From Candidatus Nomurabacteria bacterium CG_4_9_14_0_2_um_filter_32_10 (GTDB taxonomy: Bacteria; Patescibacteriota; Minisyncoccia; Phycocordibacterales; UBA9973): a stretch of 6,818 nt of DNA. Positions 1 through 6,016 of this stretch are shown here, piece by piece. The number at the start of each line of letters is the position of its first letter. The first letter of the stretch is position 1. The DNA is taken from assembly GCA_002788475.1 (NCBI GenBank), contig PFRK01000035.1:1-6818 (forward strand). Reading direction: 5' to 3'. A program made the position numbers and the translations under genes. The notes beneath the pieces are model-generated. The model saw only the letters and a list, made by a program, of their open reading frames with translations, was not told the DNA's origin and searched no databases.

Positions 1-37
1 CAAAAATAAGAAAAGCCCATAAAAAGAAAATATGGGC
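1..37 (-). terminator. Rho-independent terminator ending the murG / 28-aa gene region
   Basis: Read on the minus strand, GCCCATA (37-31) pairs perfectly with TATGGGC (21-15) across a 9-nt T-rich loop. The stem is followed at once by the T-rich tail TTTTCTTATTTTT (14-2). The 7-bp stem has four G-C pairs in an otherwise very AT-rich stretch. It lies 9 nt past the stop of the 28-aa gene and about 170 nt past murG, so it would end transcripts from both. Stem, loop and U-tract are seen directly; the terminator function is inferred. Confidence 0.82.
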
Positions 38-46
38 CATTAAAAT

Positions 47-133
47 TTATAAAAAAAACAATAAAAAAATACAAACTAAAAAAAGAATAATCAATGCAGT
101 TAAATGCATTAAATTCCGTGTTGATTTTTTCAT
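47..133 (-). CDS. 28-aa single-pass membrane microprotein, function unknown
   Basis: This short reading frame of 28 codons plus TAA begins with ATG at 133 and begins MKKSTRN. After this basic N-terminus comes an uninterrupted hydrophobic stretch from about residue 8 to 28, made almost wholly of Leu, Ile, Phe and Val with one Cys. That predicts a single transmembrane helix with the N-terminus in the cytoplasm. Translation is supported by AAGGAG six bases before the ATG, the strongest Shine-Dalgarno site in the window. A rho-independent terminator follows 9 nt after the stop, so the frame fits neatly between ribosome site and terminator. It lies downstream of murG and may also have its own promoter near 178-206. 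I do not recognise the family. It could be a membrane microprotein working with the wall machinery or a toxin-like hydrophobic peptide; neither is shown by the sequence. Confidence 0.6.
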   Translation of the reverse strand: MKKSTRNLMHLTALIILFLVCIFLLFFL

Positions 134-139
134 CCCGAG

Positions 140-145
140 CTCCTT
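140..145 (-). promoter_or_regulatory. Strong Shine-Dalgarno site of the 28-aa gene
   Basis: AAGGAG on the minus strand sits six bases before the ATG at 133. It decides the start of the microprotein and is the main argument that this short frame is translated. murG, ftsW and mraY have no comparable purine-rich site, so it stands out locally. Confidence 0.7.
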
Positions 146-177
146 TATAATTGAAAAGAAAAGCTTAATTCATTTTT

Positions 178-206
178 ATGATATCAGAATCTTAAAAATA
201 AGCAAA
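178..206 (-). promoter_or_regulatory. Possible extended -10 promoter for the 28-aa gene
   Basis: On the minus strand TGATATCAT (186-178) fits an extended -10 element, TGn followed by TATCAT, which matches five of six bases of TATAAT. A poor -35 (TTTGCT, 206-201) lies 17 bp upstream, or TTGCTT at 16 bp. The site starts just after the murG stop and would give a leader of about 40 nt before the 28-aa ORF, including its Shine-Dalgarno site. AT-rich DNA produces such matches by chance, so this is tentative. Confidence 0.35.
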
Positions 207-210
207 TGTT

Positions 211-1341
211 TTATTTTTCGTGAGTAAGAGCTATGTCTACAAGTTCTCTAGCTATTTTATATGCAGCATCTGGTTTACCAAAAATTTTTGCATTTTGAGC
301 CATTTTATTCCAAATTTCTTTATCGTTTGTTATTCTTTCAATTTCTGAACTTAATATATTTCCAGTCATATTTGCTTCCTCAATTACATTACAAGCTCCT
401 TCATAAGCATAACTAAAAGCATTTTTTTTCTGATGGTCTCCATTAGATGTTGTTATAGGAACAATGATAGATGGTATTCCCCAGGATGCTATCTCAAACA
501 AAGTTGATCCAGCTCTAGAAACGACAATAGTTGCTACTCCAGCAGCCATCTTCATAGCTAGAGGATTCAAAAAATTAAAAGGTAAATATCTTATTTTATC
601 TGGGGAAGAAGCAAGTACTACTTCTGCCCTTCCAGTGACATTTTTAAAATTATTGACTCCCGTCTGATGAATTATCTGATAATTTTTTATAAGTCTTGGT
701 AATGCATCGAGTACTGTATTATTTATAAGCTCTGCACCTTGAGATCCGCCTAAGATTAAAATAACAGGTAAATCTGATTCTAATTTAAAATATTTTAGTG
801 CTTCTTCACGTAAACTAGAATGTTCTATTTCAACTCTTATCGGATGTCCTATCCAAGCTACTTTTTCTTTTGGAAAATATTCTGCTGCTACATTAAAAGA
901 GACAGCTATTTTTTTTGCGAAATGTCCTGCCCATTTATTTACACGACCAGGAACAGAATCTGATTCATGAATTACAACAGGAATACGTAAAATTCTCGCT
1001 GCAAGAATAGTTGGAAACGATGCATATCCACCTTTTCCAAAAACAACATCCGGATAGATTGTAAATATTTTATAAATAGCATTTATTACACCGAAAAACA
1101 TTTTAAAAATATCAGAAAAATTTTTAAAAGAAAAATATGTACGCATTTTACCAGCTTTTACTTCTTCGTATAAAAGTCTGTTTTCAAAAAGTATTTCTTT
1201 ATCATATGGGTCATCAGAAAAATAATAAAGTTTAGCATCTATTATTTTTTCTTTATCTATTATTTGATTAACTTTTTGAGCAACAGCAATAAGTGGATAA
1301 AAATGTCCTCCTGTTCCTCCGCCTGTGAATACTATTTTCAT
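211..1341 (-). CDS. murG: UDP-GlcNAc:lipid I N-acetylglucosaminyltransferase MurG (EC 2.4.1.227)
   Basis: MurG adds GlcNAc from UDP-GlcNAc to lipid I to make lipid II on the cytoplasmic face of the membrane. The 376-residue protein is close to the usual length and shows both GT-B Rossmann halves. The N-terminal half has the glycine-rich loop GGGTGGH (7-13, His13 being the conserved histidine), GKGGYASFP (102-110), HESDSVPGRVN (125-135, where most MurGs have HEQNAVPG) and GHPIR (165-169). The C-terminal half has LGGSQGA (197-203), the nucleotide-sugar site RAGSTLFEI (276-284, with Glu283) and HQKKNA (303-308). The ATG at 1341 puts the glycine loop at the expected distance, although no Shine-Dalgarno site precedes it, only A/T-rich sequence. 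It follows ftsW by 73 nt, as in the classical division/cell-wall cluster. No murC follows. The start is the least certain part. Confidence 0.96.
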   Translation of the reverse strand: MKIVFTGGGTGGHFYPLIAVAQKVNQIIDKEKIIDAKLYYFSDDPYDKEILFENRLLYEEVKAGKMRTYFSFKNFSDIFKMFFGVINAIYKIFTIYPDVVFGKGGYASFPTILAARILRIPVVIHESDSVPGRVNKWAGHFAKKIAVSFNVAAEYFPKEKVAWIGHPIRVEIEHSSLREEALKYFKLESDLPVILILGGSQGAELINNTVLDALPRLIKNYQIIHQTGVNNFKNVTGRAEVVLASSPDKIRYLPFNFLNPLAMKMAAGVATIVVSRAGSTLFEIASWGIPSIIVPITTSNGDHQKKNAFSYAYEGACNVIEEANMTGNILSSEIERITNDKEIWNKMAQNAKIFGKPDAAYKIARELVDIALTHEK

Positions 1342-1414
1342 TTTATTTTGTAATTTTTATTGATAATTTATTTTTTTCGCATTTCTTTTTAAGCTAACGT
1401 TTAGTGCTTAAATC

Positions 1415-2518
1415 CTAAGGCCTAGATTGTTGATGTTTTGATATTTGAAGCACTATACCTATAGCTATAAGATATATCATAAGTGAAGTACCTCCATGGC
1501 TCATAAAAACTAAAGGTACTCCTGTTAAAGGAAAAACTCCAGTTATTGAAGCAATGTTCATAAATGATTGAGCTATTATTAGTATAACAATTCCAGAAAC
1601 TAAAAGTCTACTAAATAAATCAGGAGAATTATTAGCAATACGAAGTCCTCGTAAAACAAAAAGTAAATAAAGTATTATTACTGTGACACTTCCTATAAAA
1701 CCTAGTTCTTCGCCTAAAACGGCAAAGATAGAATCCCCTTGCGGTTCTGGTAAATAACTAAATTTTTGAATACTCTGACCATATCCTCTACCTAAAATTC
1801 CTCCCGAACCTATTGCTATTAATGATTGTTGAATTTGATAAGAAGATCCACGAGGGTCTTGTGAGGGGTCAATAAAAGTTTTTACTCTTTCTTGAAGGTA
1901 TGGAGTAAAAAAAACTAAAATTCCAAGAGCAAAAATAGATCCTACTCCTAATAATGTAATATATTTTATTGATACACCAGAGATAAAAAGCATTGAAATT
2001 CCTGTTATGGCAATTAAGATAAAGCTTTTAGTATCTGGCTGATTAAATAAAATGAAAGCTATGATTGTAAGTAATGCTATTAAAGGGAGAATTTTAAATT
2101 TAAAATCTTGATTTCTGTTTTTTGTCCATGAAAGCCAAGCAGCAAAATAAATTACAAACCCAAATTTTAAAATTTCGACTGGTTGAAATCGAAGTGGCCC
2201 AAGTTGAATCCATCTTTCTGCTCCTAAATGACTCCATCCTAAGTAAGGAATAAAAACAGCTGCAGTAAGAAGTATTGATCCTAAAAAAATATAAAAAGAA
2301 TATTTACGCCAGAATTTATAATCTATCTTTAAGGCAAAATACATACCAATTCCTCCAAATCCAAATCCGAGAATTAATTGACTAATTAAAACAGAATAAA
2401 AAGTCCCTTCATTTTTAGCAAAAATTCCTAAAGATGCAGAAATAAAAATAGCTGTTCCAATAAAAATTAGAAGAAAAACAATTATTAAAAAAAATCTATC
2501 TATTTTTTTTTCTCTCAT
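1415..2518 (-). CDS. ftsW: SEDS-family peptidoglycan glycosyltransferase FtsW
   Basis: FtsW polymerises lipid II into glycan strands at the septum, working with a class B penicillin-binding protein. The 367-residue protein is almost entirely hydrophobic with about ten membrane segments. SEDS signatures are visible: GAERWIQLGPLRFQPVEILK (99-118), NQPDTKS (159-165), GSGGILGRGYGQ (237-248) and YLPEPQGDSIFAVLGEELG (255-273). Asp262 in the last motif aligns with the Asp proposed as catalytic in FtsW and RodA. Near the end PLTGVPLVFMSHGGTSL (330-346) matches the family signature, with His where most members have Tyr in SYGGSS. Sequence alone separates FtsW from RodA weakly; its position between mraY and murG favours FtsW. 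The ATG at 2518 has no clear Shine-Dalgarno site. The 86-nt gap after mraY holds a GC-rich hairpin element, and murD, which often lies here, is missing. Confidence 0.92.
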   Translation of the reverse strand: MREKKIDRFFLIIVFLLIFIGTAIFISASLGIFAKNEGTFYSVLISQLILGFGFGGIGMYFALKIDYKFWRKYSFYIFLGSILLTAAVFIPYLGWSHLGAERWIQLGPLRFQPVEILKFGFVIYFAAWLSWTKNRNQDFKFKILPLIALLTIIAFILFNQPDTKSFILIAITGISMLFISGVSIKYITLLGVGSIFALGILVFFTPYLQERVKTFIDPSQDPRGSSYQIQQSLIAIGSGGILGRGYGQSIQKFSYLPEPQGDSIFAVLGEELGFIGSVTVIILYLLFVLRGLRIANNSPDLFSRLLVSGIVILIIAQSFMNIASITGVFPLTGVPLVFMSHGGTSLMIYLIAIGIVLQISKHQQSRP

Positions 2519-2570
2519 GCTTAATTTTCTTTTTTACTTTAAAAACTTTATAAACTTTTTACTTTACTTG

Positions 2571-2601
2571 TCCCGTAGTGAGCTTCGCTCTACTACTGGG
2601 A
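2571..2601. repeat. GC-rich imperfect inverted repeat between mraY and ftsW
   Basis: Within 31 bases TCCC pairs with GGGA, GTAGT with ACTAC, and GAGC with GCTC around a TTC loop, with one or two unpaired bases between blocks. About 55% of the bases are G or C, against far less in the flanks. It begins 3 nt past the mraY stop on the minus strand. No T-tract follows on that strand, since the next bases are A-rich, so it is not an ordinary terminator. It may be a mobile or REP-like dispersed element, or an mRNA hairpin between mraY and ftsW. The remainder of the gap, 2519-2570, holds irregular repeats of ACTTT (plus strand) and no gene. Confidence 0.6.
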
Positions 2602-2604
2602 TGA

Positions 2605-3657
2605 CTACCTACTAATGACTGCCAAAATTATACCTATAATAGAAAAAGCAATAGATAAAATCCAAAAACGCATAGTTACTTTATAAGATGGCCAACCAAG
2701 TGCTTCAAAATGATGATGTATGGGCGCGACTTTAAATACTTTTTTTCCTCCTCTCATTTTTTTTGAAATTGTCTGCAAGATAACAGAAGCAGAACTTACT
2801 ACAAGTGGCATAGCAATAATAGGAAGAATTAAAACTGAATCAGTTAAAAATGCTAAAGTAGCTAAAGTGATAGTAAGTCCTATAATACCCGTCTCCCCCA
2901 TATAAAATCTTGCTGGTGGAATATTAAACCAAAGGAATGCTAATGTTGCTCCAGCAATGACAGCTGAGAAAGTGGCAATATCTATCTGATTATTAGCGAA
3001 TGATATTATAGAATATGCAGTAAAAATTGAGGCAAAGATTCCTCCAGCAAGTCCATCTAACCCATCAATTACCCCCCCAGAAAAAGTTGCTAATGCAACT
3101 ATAATAAAAAATGGAATAATCAAAATACCAACATATATATCTCCTCCAAATGGAATATGGATAGATGTCATTCCTAATTTATAAAAGAACCAAAGTCCAA
3201 TTAAAAAAGAAATATAAGCTACCAACAATACTTTCCATTTACGCCAAGAAACGTCGTCATGAGCTATCTTACCTTTTCCATAAATTTGTATAAGATCATC
3301 CCAAAGTCCTAAAAATGATCCAAGAAGTAAAACGAAAAGGGGTATTAAAGTTTGGTTATTGCTTAAAAAATTTATTTTTTGAGTGATAACAGTTGGAAAT
3401 ATAATTGAAACTAAATAAAAAATTAAAGTCGAAAAAAGGATTGAAACCCATATTATTATTCCGCCTACTCGAGGCGTCCTTAATTCTTCATCTTCATTAT
3501 GAATTTTTTGAAATTCTGTCAAAGTAGCCCCATTACGAGAATATTTTTTCCACATCTTATATTTAAAGAAAAAATGTGTTGCAAATGGTGTAATAAAAAG
3601 TCCTATTAAGAAAGCTACCACTGTCGGTAAAAAAATTTTGACTAAATTCAAAAGCAT
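2605..3657 (-). CDS. mraY: Phospho-N-acetylmuramoyl-pentapeptide-transferase MraY (EC 2.7.8.13)
   Basis: MraY moves phospho-MurNAc-pentapeptide from UDP to undecaprenyl phosphate, forming lipid I at the inner face of the membrane. The 350-residue polytopic protein has the family motifs in order: TPRVGG (61-66, usually TPTMGG), the catalytic pair Asp120-Asp121 in GLWDD, VIDGLDGLAGG (196-206), FNIPPARFYMGETG (244-257) and APIHHHFEALGWP (311-323). Two key positions are unusual. The Asp of the usual MGDTG (Asp267 in E. coli) is Glu255, and the Asn of NLTDGLDG is Gly195. The ATG at 3657 is kept because the next Met (35) would remove the first membrane helix. No Shine-Dalgarno site precedes it. A near-consensus promoter places the transcript start on this ATG, so translation is probably leaderless. 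mraY starts 48 nt after the upstream NUDIX gene and heads the mraY-ftsW-murG set. Confidence 0.95.
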   Translation of the reverse strand: MLLNLVKIFLPTVVAFLIGLFITPFATHFFFKYKMWKKYSRNGATLTEFQKIHNEDEELRTPRVGGIIIWVSILFSTLIFYLVSIIFPTVITQKINFLSNNQTLIPLFVLLLGSFLGLWDDLIQIYGKGKIAHDDVSWRKWKVLLVAYISFLIGLWFFYKLGMTSIHIPFGGDIYVGILIIPFFIIVALATFSGGVIDGLDGLAGGIFASIFTAYSIISFANNQIDIATFSAVIAGATLAFLWFNIPPARFYMGETGIIGLTITLATLAFLTDSVLILPIIAMPLVVSSASVILQTISKKMRGGKKVFKVAPIHHHFEALGWPSYKVTMRFWILSIAFSIIGIILAVISR

Positions 3658-3663
3658 ATAGAG

Positions 3664-3692
3664 ATTATACTCTGTAATGATATTTTTATCAA
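3664..3692 (-). promoter_or_regulatory. Near-consensus sigma70-type promoter of mraY, predicted leaderless
   Basis: On the minus strand TTGATA (3692-3687) matches five of six bases of the -35 consensus. After exactly 17 bp comes a perfect TATAAT (3669-3664). The expected start point, seven bases past the last T, is position 3657, which is the A of the mraY ATG. TATAATCTCTATATG therefore leaves no room for a 5' leader or Shine-Dalgarno site. Hexamers and spacing are seen directly; promoter activity and leaderless translation are inferred. Confidence 0.8.
3678..3691. repeat. Inverted repeat overlapping the mraY -35 element
   Basis: TGATA and TATCA form a perfect 5-bp inverted repeat around TTTT, covering most of the -35 hexamer and part of the spacer. 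It could be a regulator's operator. The arms are short and AT-rich, so chance is a real alternative. AGAG and CTCT also flank the -10 element at 3660-3673. Confidence 0.3.
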
Positions 3693-3705
3693 AAAAATGA
3701 TAGAA

Positions 3706-4230
3706 TTACTTTTCTTCTCTGTCTGTTGTGTCATATCTAAGCTCTACAGCTCGATTTACACTTTTCTTCAAGAAATAAATCCAATGGTCATAGTTTTTAT
3801 CTTCACTATGGGCTTCCCAAATAGAAAACAATTCTTTTGGATCCACCCATTCTAATTCAAATTCTTCATGCTCTTCAAATTCAGTTTGTTTTAATTTTGT
3901 ACTTTTCAATATAACCAAGAAACATGTGGATAAAGCTACTCTATTTTTCTTTTTATTAAAATTAAAATAATGCGTTAATACTTTATCAATTTTCTCAACA
4001 TATAAAAAATCACAAAGCCCACTTTCTTCAATTAATTCTCTTAGAACTCCTTTCTCTTCATCTTCTCCTTCATCAAATCCTCCACAATAAAGCCCTAACA
4101 TTTTATTTTTTAAATTTCTGTATACTGCATATTTCTGACTGACAGGGTCGAAGACCACAGCGCATCCGCCATCTCTTTGTTCTTCATTTTCTCTTTTGAT
4201 TCCAAATTCAAGCATTTTGTTTTTATTCAT
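3706..4230 (-). CDS. NUDIX hydrolase, substrate unknown
   Basis: NUDIX enzymes cleave a nucleoside diphosphate linked to another group, needing Mg2+ or Mn2+. This 174-residue soluble protein contains a complete NUDIX box at residues 50-72: Gly50, Glu56, then RELIEESGL (64-72), fitting Gx5Ex7REUxEExGU exactly. Glu65, Glu68 and Glu69 supply the metal ligands expected of the family. The segment before it (AVVFDPVSQKYAVYRNL, 24-40) and EWVDPKELF (127-135) after it match the usual strand and C-terminal layout. No further motif identifies the substrate; an MTH1/MutT-like, (d)NTP or ADP-ribose role would each be possible. Its ATG overlaps the end of the HAD gene by 8 nt (ATGAATAA), which implies translational coupling. 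It closes the upstream six-gene unit; 48 nt with no terminator follow before mraY, so readthrough is likely. A start at Met6 is an alternative. Confidence 0.88.
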   Translation of the reverse strand: MNKNKMLEFGIKRENEEQRDGGCAVVFDPVSQKYAVYRNLKNKMLGLYCGGFDEGEDEEKGVLRELIEESGLCDFLYVEKIDKVLTHYFNFNKKKNRVALSTCFLVILKSTKLKQTEFEEHEEFELEWVDPKELFSIWEAHSEDKNYDHWIYFLKKSVNRAVELRYDTTDREEK

Positions 4231-4828
4231 ATAAATTTAGTTTATCTAAGCTAGTACTATCATCACATAAATGTGCTTTTATGCCAAATGATCTTGCTAT
4301 ATTTATATTTTTTTCTTTATCGTCAAAAAAAAGTATTTCTTCTGATTTTAAATTTAATTTTTTTAAGATTTTATTAAAAAATTCTGGCTCAGATTTATCA
4401 TATCCAATATCACAAGTACAAAAGATACCATCAAAATAATCTTTTAAACCAATATCCTCTGATAAATATTTCATTCTATATTTTTCTTGTCTTGTTGCTA
4501 TATAACATTTTATTTGATGTTTTCTTAATTCTACTATTTTATTTAAAATTTTTGTATTTATTTCTTTATTTTTTATACTTTCACTTTTAAACCAATATTG
4601 TAAAAAATCATTAATATTTCCTTTCCAATTCCATTCTGTAAGATATGGTCTTATTTTTTCCTTCAAATCTGCTTTCCCAAAAGAACATTCCCTAAAATCT
4701 TTTTCAAAAAATTTATTAATTTTCTCTATCGGTATGTTATATTCTTCTGATAACCGACGACTAAAAAGCTTCTTTTCTCCTTTAATTAATATTCCATCGA
4801 TGTCAAAGAGGATCGCTTTTATATTCAT
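4223..4828 (-). CDS. HAD-superfamily hydrolase (probable phosphatase, subfamily IA-like)
   Basis: HAD phosphatases transfer phosphate to an Asp nucleophile and then hydrolyse it, with Mg2+. All four motifs are present in this 201-residue protein. Motif I is DIDGIL (9-14, nucleophile Asp9 and acid/base Asp11). Motif II is Thr112 in YIATRQ. Motif III is probably Lys145. Motif IV is FFDDKEKNI (167-175) with Asp169 and Asp170. About 95 residues between motifs I and II form a helical cap, as in subfamily I, and IL-FFDD-NI-A--FGI resembles the subfamily IA C-terminus. The substrate cannot be read from the sequence; sugar phosphates and nucleotides are the usual ones. The start at 4828 puts motif I at the standard N-terminal position. 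It lies 3 nt after the 82-aa membrane gene without a clear Shine-Dalgarno site, and overlaps the NUDIX start by 8 nt, so the three are almost surely co-transcribed. Confidence 0.86.
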   Translation of the reverse strand: MNIKAILFDIDGILIKGEKKLFSRRLSEEYNIPIEKINKFFEKDFRECSFGKADLKEKIRPYLTEWNWKGNINDFLQYWFKSESIKNKEINTKILNKIVELRKHQIKCYIATRQEKYRMKYLSEDIGLKDYFDGIFCTCDIGYDKSEPEFFNKILKKLNLKSEEILFFDDKEKNINIARSFGIKAHLCDDSTSLDKLNLYE

Positions 4829-4831
4829 AAA

Positions 4832-5080
4832 CTAAAAAAACCAATAATTGATAACGCCAAACAATAAAACAAATGTAATAATTATTGTTGTAAAAAAAGA
4901 ACTTATCTGATTTGCTTCCTTCCAAGATTTATATGAACTATATAGCCAAAAAGGTTGTGCTACTAAATTACTAGCCAAACCCCATTCAGGTAATTTAAGT
5001 CCAGTAAGTAAAAAACCCAATAATGTAAAAGAAACAACACCAATTTGTACAAAACCATTAAAATTTAAATATTTATTCAT
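4832..5080 (-). CDS. Small three-segment membrane protein, function unknown
   Basis: The 82-residue product is mostly hydrophobic, with likely membrane segments at about 8-28, 33-50 and 58-81. Between the last two is a polar basic loop, SYKSWKEANQ (48-57). Aromatic residues are dense, as in QPFWLYSSYKSW (42-53) and the terminal NYWFF. Its size and three-helix plan recall SemiSWEET-type half-transporters, but I cannot see a convincing PQ-loop motif, so no function is assigned. GGAG lies nine bases before the ATG, inside the last codons of the DHH gene; the stop-to-start gap is only 3 nt on each side. That places it firmly in the operon between two phosphate-ester hydrolases, and it might carry or sense a substrate of theirs, which is inference only. 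Confidence 0.75.
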   Translation of the reverse strand: MNKYLNFNGFVQIGVVSFTLLGFLLTGLKLPEWGLASNLVAQPFWLYSSYKSWKEANQISSFFTTIIITFVLLFGVINYWFF

Positions 5081-5083
5081 AAA

Positions 5084-6010
5084 TTATTTCTCCAATTCTT
5101 CTTTTAAAAGTGGCACAATTTGCTTTCTCATTATTATTTTATTAATAAAAGCTATATTTTCATTAAAATCAACATTTAAAATCTTTTTTAACAAATTCTT
5201 TGTATTTTCATTATTAGAAATAAAATAAGTTCTTTCTTTTTCTAAATCAATAGCACTTAAAAAAATAAAATCTAAAGTATCTTTTTCTTTTATTTTATTT
5301 AATATCTCTATTATTTCTTTCTCTCTTTCTTTAATTAATTGCTCCACTCCAATTATTTCAATTTGAGCTATACTAAATTTTTTATTACCTATAAAATAAG
5401 AAGACAAATCACCCGTGATTCTATTAAAAAGTTTGTCTCCAGATAAATCAGATTTTGCTTCAAAAAGTTCTTTCCAATAATTGTCTGGCAATAGAGCAAT
5501 TTTATTAAGATATTTTGCTGATTTTCTATCCCTATCTGTGGTTACGCTTCCTTTAAAATTAGAAGTATTAGAAATAATTGCGCTCAAAAGCAAAATCGCT
5601 GACTTTTTAGAAATTTCAATATTTTTCTCTATAAATTTCTCTGTAATCAATGTCGAAGCAGAACCAACTAATTCTATCTGAACTTTTGCATTAAGAAATT
5701 TATCTGCTTCATAGATTTTTCTATGGTCAATAATTTCAACAACTTTTGCTAATTCAATATTCCCTTCTACTCCATTTAAATCTGAAGTATCAATGAGTAC
5801 AACTTCATCAAAATCATTTGAATTTAAAATTATTTGTGGATATTCAAAATTAAAACGATTTAAAACATATTTAGCCTCATCGTGAATTTTTCCCATTACA
5901 CCTATCGTATTATTTACTCCAATTTTTTCTAAAAATTCAGAATAAGCAAAAATACCAGCTACGCCATCTATATCAGCATTTACATATGATGTTATTAATA
6001 ATTTTTCCAT
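5084..6010 (-). CDS. DHH/DHHA2 phosphoesterase, Prune-like (DHR) relative of family II inorganic pyrophosphatase
   Basis: The 308-residue protein has the length and two-domain plan of family II pyrophosphatases: an N-terminal DHH domain (about 1-185) and a C-terminal DHHA2 domain (about 190-308). Visible landmarks are NADID (11-15), LIDTSD (72-77), IIDHRKI (93-99), VGSASTL (115-121), LLSAIISNTSNFK (141-153) and MRKQIVP (294-300, like SRKKQ-VP but one Lys short). Compared with the B. subtilis enzyme, Asp13, Asp15, Asp75 and His97 are kept (here 13, 15, 74, 96). His9 is Tyr9, the second His of DHH is Arg97, and Asp149 is Asn148. Each metal site thus loses a ligand. A DHR signature is known in animal Prune proteins, which act on short polyphosphates. 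Simple pyrophosphatase activity is therefore doubtful; another phosphoester substrate or a binding role is possible. GGAAAG upstream may help initiation. It follows the 44-aa gene by 6 nt and precedes the 82-aa gene by 3 nt. Confidence 0.83.
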   Translation of the reverse strand: MEKLLITSYVNADIDGVAGIFAYSEFLEKIGVNNTIGVMGKIHDEAKYVLNRFNFEYPQIILNSNDFDEVVLIDTSDLNGVEGNIELAKVVEIIDHRKIYEADKFLNAKVQIELVGSASTLITEKFIEKNIEISKKSAILLLSAIISNTSNFKGSVTTDRDRKSAKYLNKIALLPDNYWKELFEAKSDLSGDKLFNRITGDLSSYFIGNKKFSIAQIEIIGVEQLIKEREKEIIEILNKIKEKDTLDFIFLSAIDLEKERTYFISNNENTKNLLKKILNVDFNENIAFINKIIMRKQIVPLLKEELEK

Positions 6011-6016
6011 ATATTT

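Noticed and set aside
93..110. Perfect 6-bp inverted repeat AATGCA / TGCATT inside the 28-aa gene
   Set aside because: It is short, AT-rich and inside a supported coding frame; an operator role has no other support.
464..667. Plus-strand open frame of 67 codons inside murG
   Set aside because: It lies opposite the well-supported murG reading frame, has no ribosome site and looks like an antisense shadow.
1388..1412. Inverted repeat TTTAAGC / GCTTAAA with an 11-nt loop between ftsW and murG
   Set aside because: The 7-bp stem has only two G-C pairs and no T-tract follows directly on the minus strand, so it is too weak to call a terminator; it could still be a minor mRNA hairpin.
2547..2574. 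Possible ftsW promoter GGGACA - 16 bp - TATAAA on the minus strand
   Set aside because: The -35 overlaps the GC-rich hairpin, the match is modest and TATAAA is frequent in such DNA; transcription from mraY explains ftsW expression.
2720..2905. Plus-strand open frame of 61 codons inside mraY
   Set aside because: It is antisense to the conserved MraY core motifs and has no independent support.
5481..5681. Plus-strand open frame of 66 codons inside the DHH gene
   Set aside because: It is antisense to conserved DHH-domain sequence; its hydrophobic look arises from the complement of the coding strand.
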